From positions 135,376,135-135,440,134 of the forward strand of contig CM067374.1 in the NCBI GenBank assembly GCA_034401795.1: a stretch of 64,000 nt of DNA, written 5' to 3'. Below the pieces are notes generated by a model, which saw only the letters and a list, made by a program, of their open reading frames with translations, was not told the DNA's origin and ran no database searches. The translations under genes were made by a program, and so were the position numbers. Source of the DNA: Chaetoderma sp. LZ-2023a (lineage: Eukaryota > Mollusca > Caudofoveata > Chaetodermatida > Chaetodermatidae). Shown here piece after piece: positions 22,106 through 32,829 of this stretch (its first letter is position 1; each line of letters starts with the position of its first letter).

Positions 22106-22236
22106 TCGCTATGCCATGTATATAATTATAAGTTAGTGTTCCTTTTTTGGGCTTTGATTTGCCCCACTGTGTGTATATGTTCATTTCATGTTAAGATCCC
22201 CAGTGGGTTGAAACGGTTACGTTTATTATTATTATA

Positions 22237-23045
22237 TACACCTGTGCAAAAGTTAAGCACCAGCAAAAACAATAGAACGTAGAAACATGATGGTACAACT
22301 AGGCTGCCATACTTTTTGTCCCCGCGTTAGCTGACATAATTCCAAGTACGAAATGCACATGCATGCATGACTTCACGCCGCTTGATGTCCGTGCGTGGCG
22401 GGAAACAGCACACGTGTTCAGTTATGTAAAAGTCAAGTTTGAGGTGTAGAACATTACATACAGATTTACGCGACAAGATTAGGAATTTTGTGTTCATGAC
22501 CGTGGTTTATTTGTACAGAGAGAATTAGCTCTTGATTGTGAACCGCTATGGCAAGACGAAGGTTAAGTGATCGTGTGAAATGGCAAATCATAGGCATGCA
22601 TACCACTGGTATGTCATGCAGAGAGATCGGCAGACAGCTGAACATTAACCATACTGTAATCAGTCGTTTGATTGCAAAACATGGGCAAACTAACGAGGTG
22701 AAGGACAGGCCTAGATCTGGAAGACCGAAGAAGACTACTGCCCGTGATGATCGAGCCCTAGTACGCCTTGTTAGGAGATCTCCATTCACCAACAGCAGAG
22801 TGCTCAGCCAGCAATGGGAAATGCGCAATAGAGTGTCAATGTCTACCGTCAAAAGGAGACTGTATGCTGCTGGCATGAAAGCTAGGAGACCTGTCAGACG
22901 TCCTCTCCTCACTGCACACCACAAAGAGGAGCGTCTGAGGTGGTGCAACGAAAGAAGACACTGGAACATGAGATCCTGGAGACGGGTACACTGGTCCGAT
23001 GAAAGTCGGTTCCTGCTTCATGCCACAGATGGTCGAACTCGTGTA
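22237..23045 (+). mobile_element. Tc1-like element copy 2, 3' half lost at an internal Tc1 insertion
   Basis: Starts at an intact TIR (TACACCTGTGCAAAAGTTAA) flanked by TA. It runs through the conserved leader and the first half of the transposase, and stops at a CGTGTA where the next Tc1-like element begins. In the intact copies that position reads CGTGTATGG, so the break falls exactly on a TA. No sequence of the missing 3' half follows the downstream element. Confidence 0.93.
22548..23045 (+). pseudogene. Tc1-like transposase, truncated after ~165 codons
   Basis: Identical in layout to the intact transposases up to ATDGRTRV. It has both DNA-binding parts and the first catalytic Asp (VHWSDESRF), but lacks the DDNARPH and SPDMNPIEH blocks. 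The open frame then continues into the TIR of the next element, giving a meaningless ~22-residue tail to 23114. It cannot be catalytic but could in principle still bind TIRs. Confidence 0.92.
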
Positions 23046-24706
23046 TACACCTGTGCAAAAGTTAAGCACCACCCTATTTTTACGCACATGCGAGGGTATA
23101 TTCATGTGCTATGAAGAAAGCAATAGGATAAACATTTATGTAGCCATCCATCTTAGTGCAAGAGGTAATAATGCAACTAGAGGAATGCTGATTATGATGG
23201 TGGGGAAACACTGTATGTTTTTGTTTGAACTTGAAAACGAGGCCTGAATATGGTTATGTTGACACAACTGACAACTATTTCCCTACAGTTGACACACGTG
23301 GCTAGATTGTCATTAATGGTGTCTGAAAACGAAGTTTAACATCTGTGCACGAGTTTGAGACTGTCATTATTAATACCGGGTATATCCACCTTGTGCCTGG
23401 ATGACGGCCTGGACACGACGTCTCATGCTGGTCACCAACCGACTGATATGCCATTGTGGTATTCGTTGCCATTCAAGATGGAGTGCGTCTGTTAATTCCT
23501 GTAGGTTCTGCACAGGAGGATCCCTCCTTCTCACCATGTTTCCCAGAATGTCCCAGATATGCTCAATAGGGTTCATGTCAGGGCTCCTTGCTGGCCATGG
23601 TAGGGTTTCGATGGCATTCTGGTGGAGGTATTCATGCACAGCTCTAGCACGATGTGGTCGGGCGTTGTCATCCATGAATATAGGGTGGGTTCCAGGTGCA
23701 TGATTTACAAAATGAGGGACCACAACTCTATCCAGTATGGAATCTTGATATCTTTGTCCATTTAGTGTTCCAGGTACAGTCAACAGATCCAGCTTACAAT
23801 CAAAAGAGATGCATCCCCATATCATAACGGAACCTCCACCAAATGGAACTTCTTCCATGATGTTACGTTGGTCGTACGCCGTGCGTCTGGACCTCCATAC
23901 ACGAGTTCGACCATCTGTGGCATGAAGCAGGAACCGACTTTCATCGGACCAGTGTACCCGTCTCCAGGATCTCATGTTCCAGTGTCTTCTTTCGTTGCAC
24001 CACCTCATACGCTCCTCTTTGTGGTGTGCAGTGAGGAGAGGACGTCTGACAGGTCTCCTAGCTTTCATGCCAGCAGCATACAGTCTCCTTTTGACGGTAG
24101 ACATTGACACTCTATTGCGCGTTTCCCATTGCTGGCTGAGCACTCTGCTGTTGGTGAATGGAGATCTCCTAACAAGGCGTACTAGGGCTAGATCATCACG
24201 GGCAGTAGTCTTCTTCGGTCTTCCAGATCTAGGCCTGTCCTTCACCTCGTTAGTTTGCCCATGTTTTGCAATCAAACGACTGATTACAGTATGGTTAATG
24301 TTCAGCTGTCTGCCAATCTCTCTGCATGACATACCAGTGGTATGCATGCCTATGATTTGCCATTTCACACGATCACTTAACCTTCGTCTTGCCATAGCGG
24401 TTCACAATCAAGAGCTAATTCTCTCTGTACAAATAAACCACGGTCATGAACACAAAATTCCTAATCTTGTCGCCTAAATCTGTATGTAATGTTCTACACC
24501 TCAAACTGGACTTTTACATAACTGAACACCTGTGCTGTTTCCCGCCACGCACGGACATCAAGCGGCGTGAAGTCATGCATGCATGTGCATTTCGTACTTG
24601 GAATTATGTCAGCTAACGCGGGGACAAAAAGTATGGCAGCCTAGTTGTACCATCATGTTTCTACGTTCTATTGTTTTTGCTGGTGCTTAACTTTTGCACA
24701 GGTGTA
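23046..24706 (-). mobile_element. Tc1-like DNA transposon, full-length copy 3
   Basis: 1661 bp, both TIRs intact (TACACCTGTGCAAAAGTTAA-GCACCA), TA on each side (23044-23045 and 24707-24708). Opposite orientation to the truncated copy it is joined to, so the pair forms an ~800-bp arm inverted repeat. It is the best preserved copy in the window. Confidence 0.95.
23370..24395 (-). CDS. Tc1-like DD34E transposase (341 aa, intact)
   Basis: Same architecture as the 17073-18095 ORF: bipartite helix-turn-helix with RPRSGRPKKT between, then VHWSDESRF, FMDDNARPH and SPDMNPIEHIWD with 34 residues between the last two acidic residues. No stops or frameshifts. It has ATDGRTRV and VRRRDPP, which look ancestral because the truncated copy shares ATDGRTRV. 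Together with intact TIRs this is the candidate autonomous source in the window. Confidence 0.96.
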   Translation of the reverse strand: MARRRLSDRVKWQIIGMHTTGMSCREIGRQLNINHTVISRLIAKHGQTNEVKDRPRSGRPKKTTARDDLALVRLVRRSPFTNSRVLSQQWETRNRVSMSTVKRRLYAAGMKARRPVRRPLLTAHHKEERMRWCNERRHWNMRSWRRVHWSDESRFLLHATDGRTRVWRSRRTAYDQRNIMEEVPFGGGSVMIWGCISFDCKLDLLTVPGTLNGQRYQDSILDRVVVPHFVNHAPGTHPIFMDDNARPHRARAVHEYLHQNAIETLPWPARSPDMNPIEHIWDILGNMVRRRDPPVQNLQELTDALHLEWQRIPQWHISRLVTSMRRRVQAVIQAQGGYTRY

Positions 24707-24775
24707 TACTTATCATATACTACTCTTATAGGCAAAATGCCTGTAGATAGATGGCGACTACATTATGCTTATTGC

Positions 24776-25580
24776 TTAGTTAATTTGTTTCGAGGTAAAG
24801 GAAAGATAACGATTGTGTACTGGCTCTTGCGTATACAAAAAATCTGACCAAAATGAATCTAGTTTATTTTTTAAGATATTTAGGCTTACGGCACTAACTA
24901 CTTCATTTGGTAAGCTATTCCAACTATTCGTAATTCGTTTTGCAAAAAAGTTCTGCCTAATTAGTTTGTTACTAGTGAGTTTAAAATTATGTCCCCGAGT
25001 GATGCTTTGTTTGTCTATCTCCAAGAATGGTCACTGAACACGATAAAGGCCATGAATGTATTTGTAAGTTTGAATCATATCCCCACGTGATTAACGGTAA
25101 TAGAGAGATGGTAGATTCAGATATTTTAACCGGTCTAAATAAGTTTAATTTCTTATTGAGGGTATCATTTTAGTTGCTCTTCGCTGCACATTTTCTAGTG
25201 TTATACTGTCTTTTTTTAACATGGGAGTTCATGGACCATTCCCGTATTCAAGTATAGGTCTAACTAGCGACGTTTACAGCCTTACTAGAGTTGAAGAGTC
25301 TAAATGGGTGAGAAATCGTCTTATCAGTCCTAAAATCTTATTAGCGTTTGATACTTGGATTTGACAATGGATGCTAAATTTTAGTTGGTTGTCTACATTC
25401 AGACCTAAATCCTTTACAACAGTTGTTTCTAACAGCTTAATATTTGTATCAAGAGAGTTCATGAAGTATGAATGTTTAATATTAGCTGTACCTAGATGCA
25501 TAGCACAGCATTTGTCAGCATTGAATTTGATTTTCCAGATAGAAGACCATTTCATTACGCTATTTAAGTCATCTTGTAGT
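24776..25580 (-). pseudogene. CR1/jockey-lineage LINE ORF2 3' end
   Basis: Minus-strand translation shows WKIKFNADKCCAMHLG, VKDLGLNVDNQLKFS, a TYKYIHGLYRVQ-type block near 25070, then TRGHNFKL, RQNFFAKRITNSWNSLP and a stop at 24776. These are the C-terminal RT/connector blocks of CR1/jockey LINEs, with at least one frameshift between 25274 and 25100. It is truncated on its 5' side at an (ATT)n tract. Confidence 0.82.
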
Positions 25581-25592
25581 TCGATTGCATCA

Positions 25593-25661
<69 letters not shown>

Positions 25662-25795
25662 CATTATTATTATTATTCTTATTTTTATTATTATTATTAG
25701 GCTTCCAAGAGCGAAGCTCTGGAAGACTAGAGTAATTGTTCTGTTTATTATTATTATTAGGCTTCCAAGAGCGAAGCTCTGGAAGACTAGAGTAA

Positions 25796-25861
<66 letters not shown>

Positions 25862-25862
25862 T
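25593..25862. repeat. (ATT)n tract with two copies of a 60-bp hairpin unit
   Basis: ATT repeats flank two tandem copies (about 25696-25738 and 25756-25798) of GGCTTCCAAGAGCGAAGCTC-TGGAAG-ACTAGAGTAATTGTT. The unit contains the hairpin CTTCCAAGAG/CTCTGGAAG. Poly-Ile and poly-Tyr ORFs are artefacts. Confidence 0.92.
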
Positions 25863-26280
25863 ACCGCCGCCATTTCCAGCAAGTAGATTGAACCAAAACT
25901 CCGAAACCAACTGGTCAATCAATACCAGCCTCTGCATGTATAGTCTAGATGCCAACTAGGATCGAAATTAATCAAAGGGAACATGATGCACTCGGGGATT
26001 TGGCGGCCATCTTGATGACGTCATAAATGACAAAATAATCTTCTCATCTGGAACTTCTGAAGCGATCTGGCTAAAATTTGGGGAATATAATCAGTCAATG
26101 GCGGCAAGTGAAAAATGTTCGCAAAAACTTGATTGGTCAAACAGTATCGGCACCGTGGACCAATCAATTTCAAGCATTTGGGGGCCATTTTGAACTTTTT
26201 TATTTGATGGAATTTGATGGAAAAAATTGGTATACATATGTTAGTTGACTGTCTGCAGTGTGTGTGTGAAAATGAACGAG
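25863..26280. repeat. Dispersed repeat with CCATTTTGAACTTTTTTATT core
   Basis: It shares GGACCAATCAA, GGCCATTTTGAACTTTTTTA and TTTGATGGA blocks with 27280-27365, and weaker parts with 60420-60560. It contains a TGACGTCA near 26017. Non-coding; the class is unknown. Confidence 0.6.
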
Positions 26281-27102
26281 ATCTATTTGTAAAGTGCAGA
26301 AATATTTAGATTTTAATTTTCCTCTTTATTATGTGGTAGAAGACAGTTTGCTAGAGGCTCTAATAAAAATGATTAATGTGAAATTTAATTGTCATTTATA
26401 TCTGGTTACCATGGGGGTAACACATGGCATTTGCTACTGTAAGTGCTCTAGGTAAACATATTAATATAATAGGGATTTAATTGCCATTTAATACCAATTG
26501 ACAACCTGGCTGATTAGCCCATGAACTTAGTAATCCCAATATAAAACTTGTACTTAATGTAGATGCTAAGGATAGCTGTTAAATATTTTTCAAAACAATT
26601 TGACAGGAAGTTGTTCCTGCCTATTAAGCCTTCTATTGGTGAAATATTAGATTTGTATTAACCCTTATACTGCAGAATGTTAAATTCTATTTCATTGATT
26701 TTGTACTAAAATTCCAGTGTCTATTAATAATATTGGAAAGATAAGATTGTCACACACTTCTTAGAATTTTTACTGCTGAATGGCCAATCCCTGATTAACC
26801 TGTTTACTGTTGAATGGCCAATCATCTAGCTGATTTTTGTGACCAGTTTTGTGTCTGTATATAAATCTTCTCCAAAGCCACCTAAGTGATTGATCCGAAT
26901 GACAAGAAATATTATCCAGAGCAGTTACTAAAAAGTGAATTTCACCAGAGAACATTTGTATACAATTTGTACATATTGATCCCTGAATTTCATGTAACAT
27001 GTTGAATATTTTGAAACTAATTTGACTGTGTTGTTGCTGCACCAACGCCCAGTGAAAAAGTTTCAAAATATTCAACATAATGTTAAAAACATAGGGCCTT
27101 AA
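26281..27102. repeat. Mosaic of duplicated segments
   Basis: 26300-26400 (AATTTTCCTCTTTATTATGT block) recurs at 27590-27680. 26790-26965 (CTGATTAACCTGTTTACTG through GAATTTCACCAGA) recurs at 31021-31180. 26999-27082 is a small hairpin repeat (TGTTGAATATTTTGAAAC and its complement TTTCAAAATATTCAACA). No gene. Confidence 0.7.
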
Positions 27103-27215
27103 CCCTTTTATGATGAAGCCGGCCAAACCGGCCTCTGCAGGGGTCTTGAGGAATGTCGATTAGTAGGCCAAGTGAAGACTATTTATGAAAATTTACCAGT
27201 CGAATGGCTGGCTCG
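27103..27215. mobile_element. Palindromic MITE (TTAA-CCCT family), half copy 5
   Basis: TTAA 27099-27102, CCCTTTTATGATGAAGCCGG, CCGGCCTCTGCAGGGGTCTT, then AAGTGAAGACTATTTATG and GAATGGCTGGCTCG. The return arm of the palindrome is missing. Confidence 0.65.
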
Positions 27216-28717
27216 GGAAAATAGCATTAGTCCATGTGGGCGATTAAAGATCGCTCGTAAGAAGTTCATAGTTAAACAAATATGGCCGCACTGGACCAAT
27301 AATATTTGAGCATCTTGGTGGCCATTTTGAACTTTTTTATTTGATGGATTTTGATAGCAAATTTGTCTATACTTATATTATTTGGGACCTTGACTTCGAA
27401 TTTGTTACGTTTCAAAATGGCCGATGATTGGTTTGGCAGCCATCTTGGATTATTTACCCACTTTTCTGCTGGGTGGTTATCCTGAACCACTGGGTCTAGA
27501 GCAACCAAACTGGTTCCATGTTACCAGATTTAGTATCCACAGAGGGTCTGAGAAAATAAACCACATCCATTAGTTAACAGCCAAGATATTTAGATCTTAA
27601 TTTTCCTCTTTATTATGTAACAGCAAGCAATTTGGTGGAGGGTCTAATAAAAATGATTTAATGTGACATTTAATAACAACCTGGAAAACTCCTCTTCTAT
27701 CAGCTTCTTTTGATCCATGGATCCCGGAATGCTATGACCTTTGTCATATCAGCGTGGGCATAGATGAACGAGTGTTTGAAAACTAGAAGATAATCTGTCC
27801 ATAAACGGACGAGATATGCACTTCCGAAATTACTACATCATATATAGCAAAGGTCTAATTTCAGAGGTGTTCCTTAATAGACAGGTTAGATCTGTTACCG
27901 TTTCCGCCGTCGAGCAGATTTATGGTGACAACTTTAGATTTCACACTCCTGTTCCTTGTAGCCGAATGTCCAAGTTTATTTAGCAACATGGTTTGGTAGA
28001 CTGAGTTGTTGCTTTAAAAATAATTTGACTGAAGGTCAGTGCTGCGGGAGGAACAACTTTCAGTCAAACACATTACGAAAAATTCAACAACATAGATGTC
28101 AGAGCACACAATAATATCTTAAATATTTAGGAATCAGCGGAAAAAAGGTCAATCTAGTAATGATGATTTTATATAGCTTTCATGATAAAGCTCTATCAGA
28201 TGGAAATTCAGGCTTATAACCAAGAAGATATTTATTACCCAAAGCCATAAGCAACCACCATCTTTTCGTCCAAAAACGCTGCATAGTATAGCGAATAAGT
28301 TGTATTAACTGACTATCTGTCTTTAACAACCACTTTTTGATGGACCATACAGTGCCCATTATAAACAGGCTTGAGTGATCTTGCACGCTTAAATGCGCTA
28401 TTATACTCTTCACTTAATAGAGCAGATTAGTGATTTAGCCTTTAACACTTTGAACCCTAAAGTGCTAAAATCTTATTTTCCTGATAATACTAGAAGTATT
28501 GCGTAAGTTGATGACTGTATTGAAAGAAATTTGACTGGAAACTGTGGCCACAGCCATCATATATCCCTACCCAAGCCCTCCAACCAGTTTCAGAATCTTA
28601 TCTATTCAGTTTTCTTGAGTTGACAAATGCATGGTGTGTTTTAATACTAGAAGCATGACAGTAAAAGTAGTTCCTGTCTCAATTAGCTACATCAGTTGGT
28701 GACAACTTTAGATTTCA
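27216..28717. other. Gene-free interval
   Basis: Holds repeat pieces (27280-27365, 27507-27545 shared with 30981-31018, and 27590-27680). Apparent ORFs, including 28180-28413 minus, show no recognisable domain. Confidence 0.5.
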
Positions 28718-28935
28718 CCCTTTACCCCTTCTTCAGTGCATCTGAAATGGTCTTGCGAAATGTCCATTTGCAAACTAAGAGAAGACTATTTATGAAAATT
28801 TACAACTGGAATGATTAGCTCGATAACCGAGCCAATCACTCCAGTGGTAAATTTTCAAAATAGTCTTCTCTTTGTCTAGAAATGGATATTTTCCATGAGA
28901 AAATTTAAATTTTCTTGAACAAATTAAAAAATTGC
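28718..28935. mobile_element. Palindromic MITE (TTAA-CCCT family), copy 6
   Basis: Core palindrome around ATTAGCTCGATAACCGAGCC at 28810-28835. The arms are AAATGTCCATTTGCAAAC and TAGAAATGGATATTTTCC. The outer arms are swapped relative to copy 4: the AAATTTAAATTTTCTTGAAC arm lies on the right here. Confidence 0.75.
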
Positions 28936-28980
28936 AACAGAAACGCAATCTTAACAGTCTATTTAAAAGAGCTACCATCG

Positions 28981-30795
28981 CAACTCCTCCTAGCCCATTT
29001 CACACAGAAACTTGAAACTTCTGGTATGATTACACATATGGCCATGGATGGGCATGGCACTTTTGAAATTGTGTCATGACGCCAAGGGGGTCAAGCCAAT
29101 GATGAATAGACTACAATACAAGGAATTATTTTTATCTTTGGTCCAACTTAGGGTAGGGGTGGGGGGGGGGCGGAGACAAAAGTGGGCACCAATCGATTGT
29201 AACGCAACTCATCCTAGAGCATTTCACAGAGACCTTTAAACTTTCGGTATGATTACACATATTGCGAGGAATGTGCATGACACTTTTGAAATTTTGTCGT
29301 GACCGCATGGGGTGGGGACTGTGGATCAAAAATTTTATTTATCCAAACATGGTCATGTCACATATCATTTTGAAGCCAATGATGAGTAGACTACAGTACA
29401 AGAAATTATTTCGATCTTAGGTCTAACTGAGGGTAGTGGGGATCAAATGTGGGTACCAAACGATTGTTACACAACTCCCCCTAGACCATTTCACATAGAA
29501 GCTTGAAACTTTTGGTATCATTGCACATATGGACAGGGATTTGCATGACACTTTTAGAATTTTGGCATGATCCCAGGGGCAAGGCCCTGGCGGTGGGAAA
29601 TGTGTGTCAAAATGGGAAATGTGTGTCAAAATTTTCCAAAGGTCATGTTGCATATCATTTTCAAGCCAATGGTATGTAGTCTACAGTACAAGGAATTATT
29701 TTGATCTTGAGTCAAACTGAGGGTGGGAGGCGGGTCAAAATTTCAAAAGTGGGCACCAATCAATTGTAATGCAACTCCTCCTAGACCACTTCAGATAGAA
29801 ACTTGAAACTTTGGAGATGATTGCACATCTGGCCAGTGATTTGCATGACACTTTTTAAATTTTATCATGAACCCCAGGGTGTGGGGACTGTGGGTAAAAA
29901 ATGTAATATATGCAAAGGTGGTCATGTCACATATCATTTTCAAGCCAACGATGAGTAGACAACAATACACGGAATAATTTTGATCTTGCATCAAACTGAG
30001 GGTAGAGGGAGGGGTCAAAAGTGGGCACAAATCGATTGTCATGCAACTCCTAGAGCATTTGACATCTAAATATGTATTATGCTGATTGTTTTTAAAAATG
30101 TTTCTTCATTTTTCAGACTGAACTTTGCTTATGTTTGGACCACTGGCCAGTTGTCATTAAATGACTTCACGTTATTCCTGGGCAGATAAGCTTTATGGTT
30201 CAGTCTCCAAGCTATGCTTGCCCAATGGGTAGTACCACAGGTGTTTTGAATTCACATGTTGATTGTCAAATTTCAAAATGTGACTATCCGGTGGTCCATC
30301 ATATCCTGTGATGTACAATTAATATACAGTACAGGTAAGCTATTTGCTATCTTCTGATAGCTCTTGTGGAATTTTGGTATAACCCCAGTGATGGGAAATG
30401 TGGAGTAAAAAATTAAAATTTTCCAAAGGTGGTCATGTCACATATCATTTTGAAGCCAATGATGAGTAGACTACAGTACAAGGAATTATTTTGATCTTGG
30501 GTCAAACTGAGGGTAGGGGGCAGGGTCAAAAGTGGGCACCAATCAATTGTAACACAACTCCTCCTAGACCATTTCACATAGAAATGTATGATTCCACATA
30601 TGGCCAGAGATGTGCATGACACATTGAAATTTTGATATCAGCCGAAGGGGTGGGGGAAATGGTGGGCAGAAAATAAATGTTATCAAATGTGGTTATCTCA
30701 CATATCATTTTGAGGCTTGTAGTTAGTAGACTATAGTACAACACATTATTTTGTTCTTGAGTCAATCTGCGGCCAGTGAGCAGGAGTCAAATGGG
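28981..30795. repeat. Satellite-like array, ~270-bp units, about six copies
   Basis: Units start at CAACTCCTCCTAGACC-type sequence near 28981, 29205, 29472, 29772, 30044 and 30555. Each carries a TTGAAACTTTTGGTATGAT block, a GGTCATGTCACATATCATTT block, an AGTAGACTACAGTACAAGGA block and a GTCAAAAGTGGGCACCAAT block. Spacing varies from about 225 to 300 bp. About 290 bp of unrelated sequence (30075-30365) interrupts the fifth unit. Confidence 0.9.
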
Positions 30796-30974
30796 CAATC
30801 TAATTCTATATATGTACATGGCTTGGATATTGTTTCTTCACAGAACAGTTAGTCCTGCGCAGACCGGGTCCTGCAGCAGCCGGTTCCTCGAGTAACTTAA
30901 AAATGTGAGATATTGCTATCTTCTAATACCTCTTGTCCTGCTAGTTACTTCTCCCGAAGAAGACCCAGGTATAG

Positions 30975-31190
30975 AACAGTCAAACTGGTTCCATGTTACC
31001 AGATTTAGTGTCCAAAGAAATCCCTGATTAACCTGTTTACTGCTGAATGACCAATCATCTAGCTGATTTTGTGACCAGTTTTGTGTATATAAATCGTCTC
31101 CAAAACCACCTAGGCGATTGATCAGAAAGACAAGAAATGTTATCTAAAGAAGTCCTAGAAAAACGGAATTTCACCAGATAACTAGTTTGT
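30975..31190. repeat. Chimeric duplication of two upstream segments
   Basis: 30981-31018 matches 27507-27545 (CAAACTGGTTCCATGTTACC). 31021-31180 matches 26790-26965. Here they are adjacent, whereas upstream they are about 550 bp apart and in the opposite order. Confidence 0.75.
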
Positions 31191-31272
31191 ACATGAAGTA
31201 CAAGAAAAGAATGTCTAGTTCAAGTGCAGGTATTCTTGGAAGCCGTATATCTGTTCATGGAACAGATCTAGC

Positions 31273-31273
<1 letters not shown>

Positions 31274-31334
<61 letters not shown>

Positions 31335-31430
31335 TGTAAGCTATATAATATATGTATGCTGATTAGCCACATTGGCACCAAAAGCAAATAAATCTTTATC
31401 TTATCGTTATCGTTATCGTTATCTTATCTT
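31274..31430. repeat. (ATT)n and (TTATCG)n microsatellites
   Basis: ATT run at 31274-31332 and a short TTATCGTTATCGTTATCG tract near 31398-31420. Confidence 0.9.
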
Positions 31431-31772
31431 ATTGCAATATGACCAAAACTAGAGGTACGTCTGACGGAAAACATGAGAGGCGGAATTTACACAACAAGAA
31501 CAAGTACAGAAATTTGTATTTAATTAATTTACAAAGTTGTTTAAAATGCAATGTTAGTAGCAATCAATATGAATTTAAGCCAATCCTAGACTCGAATGAA
31601 AGCTTCCAGAGCCATATGGTGAATGTATGCATTCTAAATTGGTGGAATAAACATAACCTGTGTTCGTATAAAAGTATCCTAATTTCGTGGTAGAAAACCG
31701 GCAAACGAAACCCAATCACAGGGCATTTGAAGTTTACCCTTCTATTTCATATTATTAGCATATTTCATTTAC

Positions 31773-31777
<5 letters not shown>
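31431..31777. other. Gene-free interval
   Basis: An 84-codon ORF at 31439-31693 has no recognisable domain. Nothing else seen. Confidence 0.45.

Positions 31778-31817
<40 letters not shown>
31778..31817. repeat. (TA)n microsatellite, left
   Basis: About 40 bp of TA dinucleotides directly abutting the left arm of the inverted duplication. Confidence 0.93.
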
Positions 31818-31819
<2 letters not shown>

Positions 31820-32085
31820 GCACAAGGTGGTCAACGGAGATCACGGAAATACAGTACGCATGAACAAAAACAAAGCAAAAATCTTAGTCCTAAGCGGGGT
31901 GGAGTAAGCCTCTCCGTTCGGGATGATGGTGACGTATCGTTTCCGTTATATCTGTCTAACACATCGACGCTGGTTTTGCGTCGCTACTATGAATTTTTTA
32001 AACTTTATTACGATTTTTCGAAGCGAGTCGTAAATGTTCCAGAAACCATTGGGGAAACACAGGCCCAGTTACGCTCCGTAGCAAA
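31818..32085 (+). repeat. Inverted duplication, left arm (~265 bp)
   Basis: Begins GCACAAGGTGGTCAACGGAG just after the TA tract and aligns to the minus strand of 32455-32710 across its length. The arms share CGGGATGATG/A-TGACGT and CTGTCTAACACATCGACGCT blocks and the end CCAGAAACCATTGGGG. They differ by about 15% by eye. The translated pair shares PLYLSNTSTLVL and PETIGE, but substitutions are frequent and no gene can be claimed. Confidence 0.85.
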
Positions 32086-32454
32086 TTATTATATTAATAA
32101 ATATTATTTATCTAAAGATAAAATTTGAAAGATGAATCTTTAAATTAATAAATATATTTACTATTCTTAAATCATTCTATTTTCTTTAAGGAGGCAGGCT
32201 TTTAGTTTTTTGACTACACTCAACTGACTCTTTATCAGCCTCCAATATAGACTGGTTCCTGGCGAGATTTTCTTCTTTACATCACGTGGGAAATTTCAAA
32301 TTTCAAGAGAAAATTTCAAATGAAAATTAAAATATTTCGGGTCAAAATATAAAATTTAAACTGAAATAAAATAATAATTCATCTGAATCTGAATCCGAAT
32401 GCATATTGTTGGTGTTGAGGTGAAAAGTCCAACGATGCTGGCATTCTACAAACA

Positions 32455-32706
32455 GATACAGAGCGCCAGGGACCAGTCTAGCTTTTCCCCAATGGTTTCT
32501 GGAATATTTACAATTCGGTTCGAAAAACCGTAATAAAGTGAACAAAATTCGCAGGAGCGATGCAAAACCAGTGTCGATGTGTTAGACAGATATAACGGAC
32601 ACGACACGTTGCTATCATCCCGAACGCAGAGGCTTAGAACTAAGATTTTTGCTTTGTTTTTGTTCATGCGTATTGTATTTCCGTGATCTCCGTTGACCAC
32701 CTTGTG

Positions 32707-32710
<4 letters not shown>
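32455..32710 (-). repeat. Inverted duplication, right arm
   Basis: Minus-strand counterpart of 31818-32085. It is also bounded by a TA tract on its outer side (32711-32759), so the complete structure is TA tract, arm, ~370-bp spacer, inverted arm, TA tract. Confidence 0.85.

Positions 32711-32759
<49 letters not shown>
32711..32759. repeat. (TA)n microsatellite, right
   Basis: About 49 bp of TA dinucleotides between the right arm and a CAGGGTTCGTACGCATG repeat end that abuts the RNase H LINE. Confidence 0.93.
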
Positions 32760-32762
<3 letters not shown>

Positions 32763-32829
32763 GGTTCGTACGCATGTATGGAAGTCTGGAAAAAGTATGG
32801 AAAATTAGCGGCAGTTCTGCTTCTCCACA

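Noticed and set aside
25585-25959. Poly-Ile/poly-Tyr ORFs
   Set aside because: Produced by (ATT)n on both strands.
28180-28413. 77-codon minus-strand ORF with a Trp-rich segment
   Set aside because: Briefly resembled a transposase piece, but no family motif could be named and there is no continuation on either side.
31439-31693. 84-codon ORF
   Set aside because: Lys/Asn-rich low-information sequence in AT-rich DNA with no domain or flanking support.
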